Source: an uncultured Lachnospiraceae bacterium (GTDB taxonomy: Bacteria > Bacillota > Clostridia > Lachnospirales > Lachnospiraceae). From it: a stretch of DNA of 32,101 nt. Of this stretch, positions 32,005 through 32,101 are shown piece after piece. Within the stretch, counting starts at the first letter, position 1. Every line of letters starts with the position of its first letter. The DNA is taken from positions 1-32,101 of the forward strand of contig CAMWXE010000065.1 in NCBI GenBank assembly GCA_947178145.1, read 5' to 3'. The notes under the pieces were generated by a model. That model made no database searches. It saw only the letters and a program-made list of their open reading frames with translations, and had not been told where the DNA came from. The position numbers and the translations under genes are program-made.

Positions 32005-32028
32005 GAGACTTGATTTTTCAAGTCTCTC
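32003..32028. repeat. Perfect hairpin at the break of the methyltransferase remnant
   Basis: GAGAGACTTGA / TCAAGTCTCTC, 11-base perfect arms with a TTTT loop. On the plus strand it is followed by CCGTTATAATTT, so it is not a normal terminator. It begins exactly where methyltransferase homology ends, which suggests the end of an inserted element or a deletion junction. Confidence 0.6.
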
Positions 32029-32101
32029 CCGTTATAATTTACTTAGAAACACAAAAGCGGAACAAATTACGTATATAGTTAGAGCCCCTAAATTCTAAAT
32101 A

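Noticed and set aside
32003..32028. The right-edge hairpin as an intrinsic terminator
   Set aside because: It is followed by CCCG-rich bases, not a U tract, on the plus strand; on the minus strand by GTCGGATC.
1..32101. tRNA, rRNA, CRISPR arrays, insertion sequences with transposase
   Set aside because: No cloverleaf-like sequence, regularly spaced repeats or transposase motifs were seen on either strand.

Overview
The window reads as chromosomal DNA of an anaerobic gut-type Clostridia, most likely a member of the Lachnospiraceae. This rests on gene content and protein style: an ATP-type PEP carboxykinase with heavily biased codons, a FocA-type formate channel, a SleB-family wall hydrolase, an AgrA/LytTR regulator, many small lipoproteins, moderate GC, and AGGAGG ribosome sites. 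No rRNA, tRNA or CRISPR array was seen. The species is an inference.

Left part (1-6250) is accessory and partly decayed. An AT-rich minus-strand pair (class I methyltransferase, then an SHMT-fold PLP enzyme, overlapping by 11 bases) lies downstream of a complete tyrosine recombinase, with a palindrome and direct repeats between them that could be a recombination site. To the right are two consecutive wrecks: a metallophosphoesterase with a TGA in its GDTHG motif and an internal out-of-frame deletion, and a CPBP-family membrane protease split by two in-frame stops. An intact RsiV-like (DUF3298) lipoprotein and about 300 bases with an unassigned coding-like remnant follow.

Middle part (6255-16064): an overlapping DUF3990 plus 147-residue partner pair; a GNAT acetyltransferase; TatD, converging by 20 bases on an ApbE flavin transferase; a membrane-anchored GH25-like protein that appears to lack part of the catalytic set; a protein with two AP2-like segments around an HNH-like core; a lipoprotein; an AgrA-like response regulator whose last residues run into the remnant of a deleted GHKL sensor kinase; a SleB-like wall hydrolase; and a solitary HipA-like kinase.

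Right part (16185-31548) is metabolic housekeeping: thrC, a small membrane protein, deoC and an M24B Xaa-Pro aminopeptidase; a large multi-spanning membrane protein; pckA with two tandem promoters and a strong terminator; a TrmB-like regulator leading into lysA, with a dyad centred on its own -10 box; a LacI-family regulator divergent from focA, with a LacI-type operator on its -35 box; a 54-residue membrane protein; a GreA-type factor; and a Uup-type ABC-F ATPase. At the right edge is another wreck, a methyltransferase spread over three frames that ends at a perfect hairpin.

Most interesting for follow-up: the regulator/kinase deletion fusion, the TrmB-lysA unit, the SHMT/methyltransferase cassette beside the recombinase, the AP2/HNH-like protein, the GH25-like protein with altered catalytic residues, and a 14-base intergenic motif (TTACYGTTCACNCC) present three times. 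No wholly new multi-gene defence or mobile system could be demonstrated from sequence alone.
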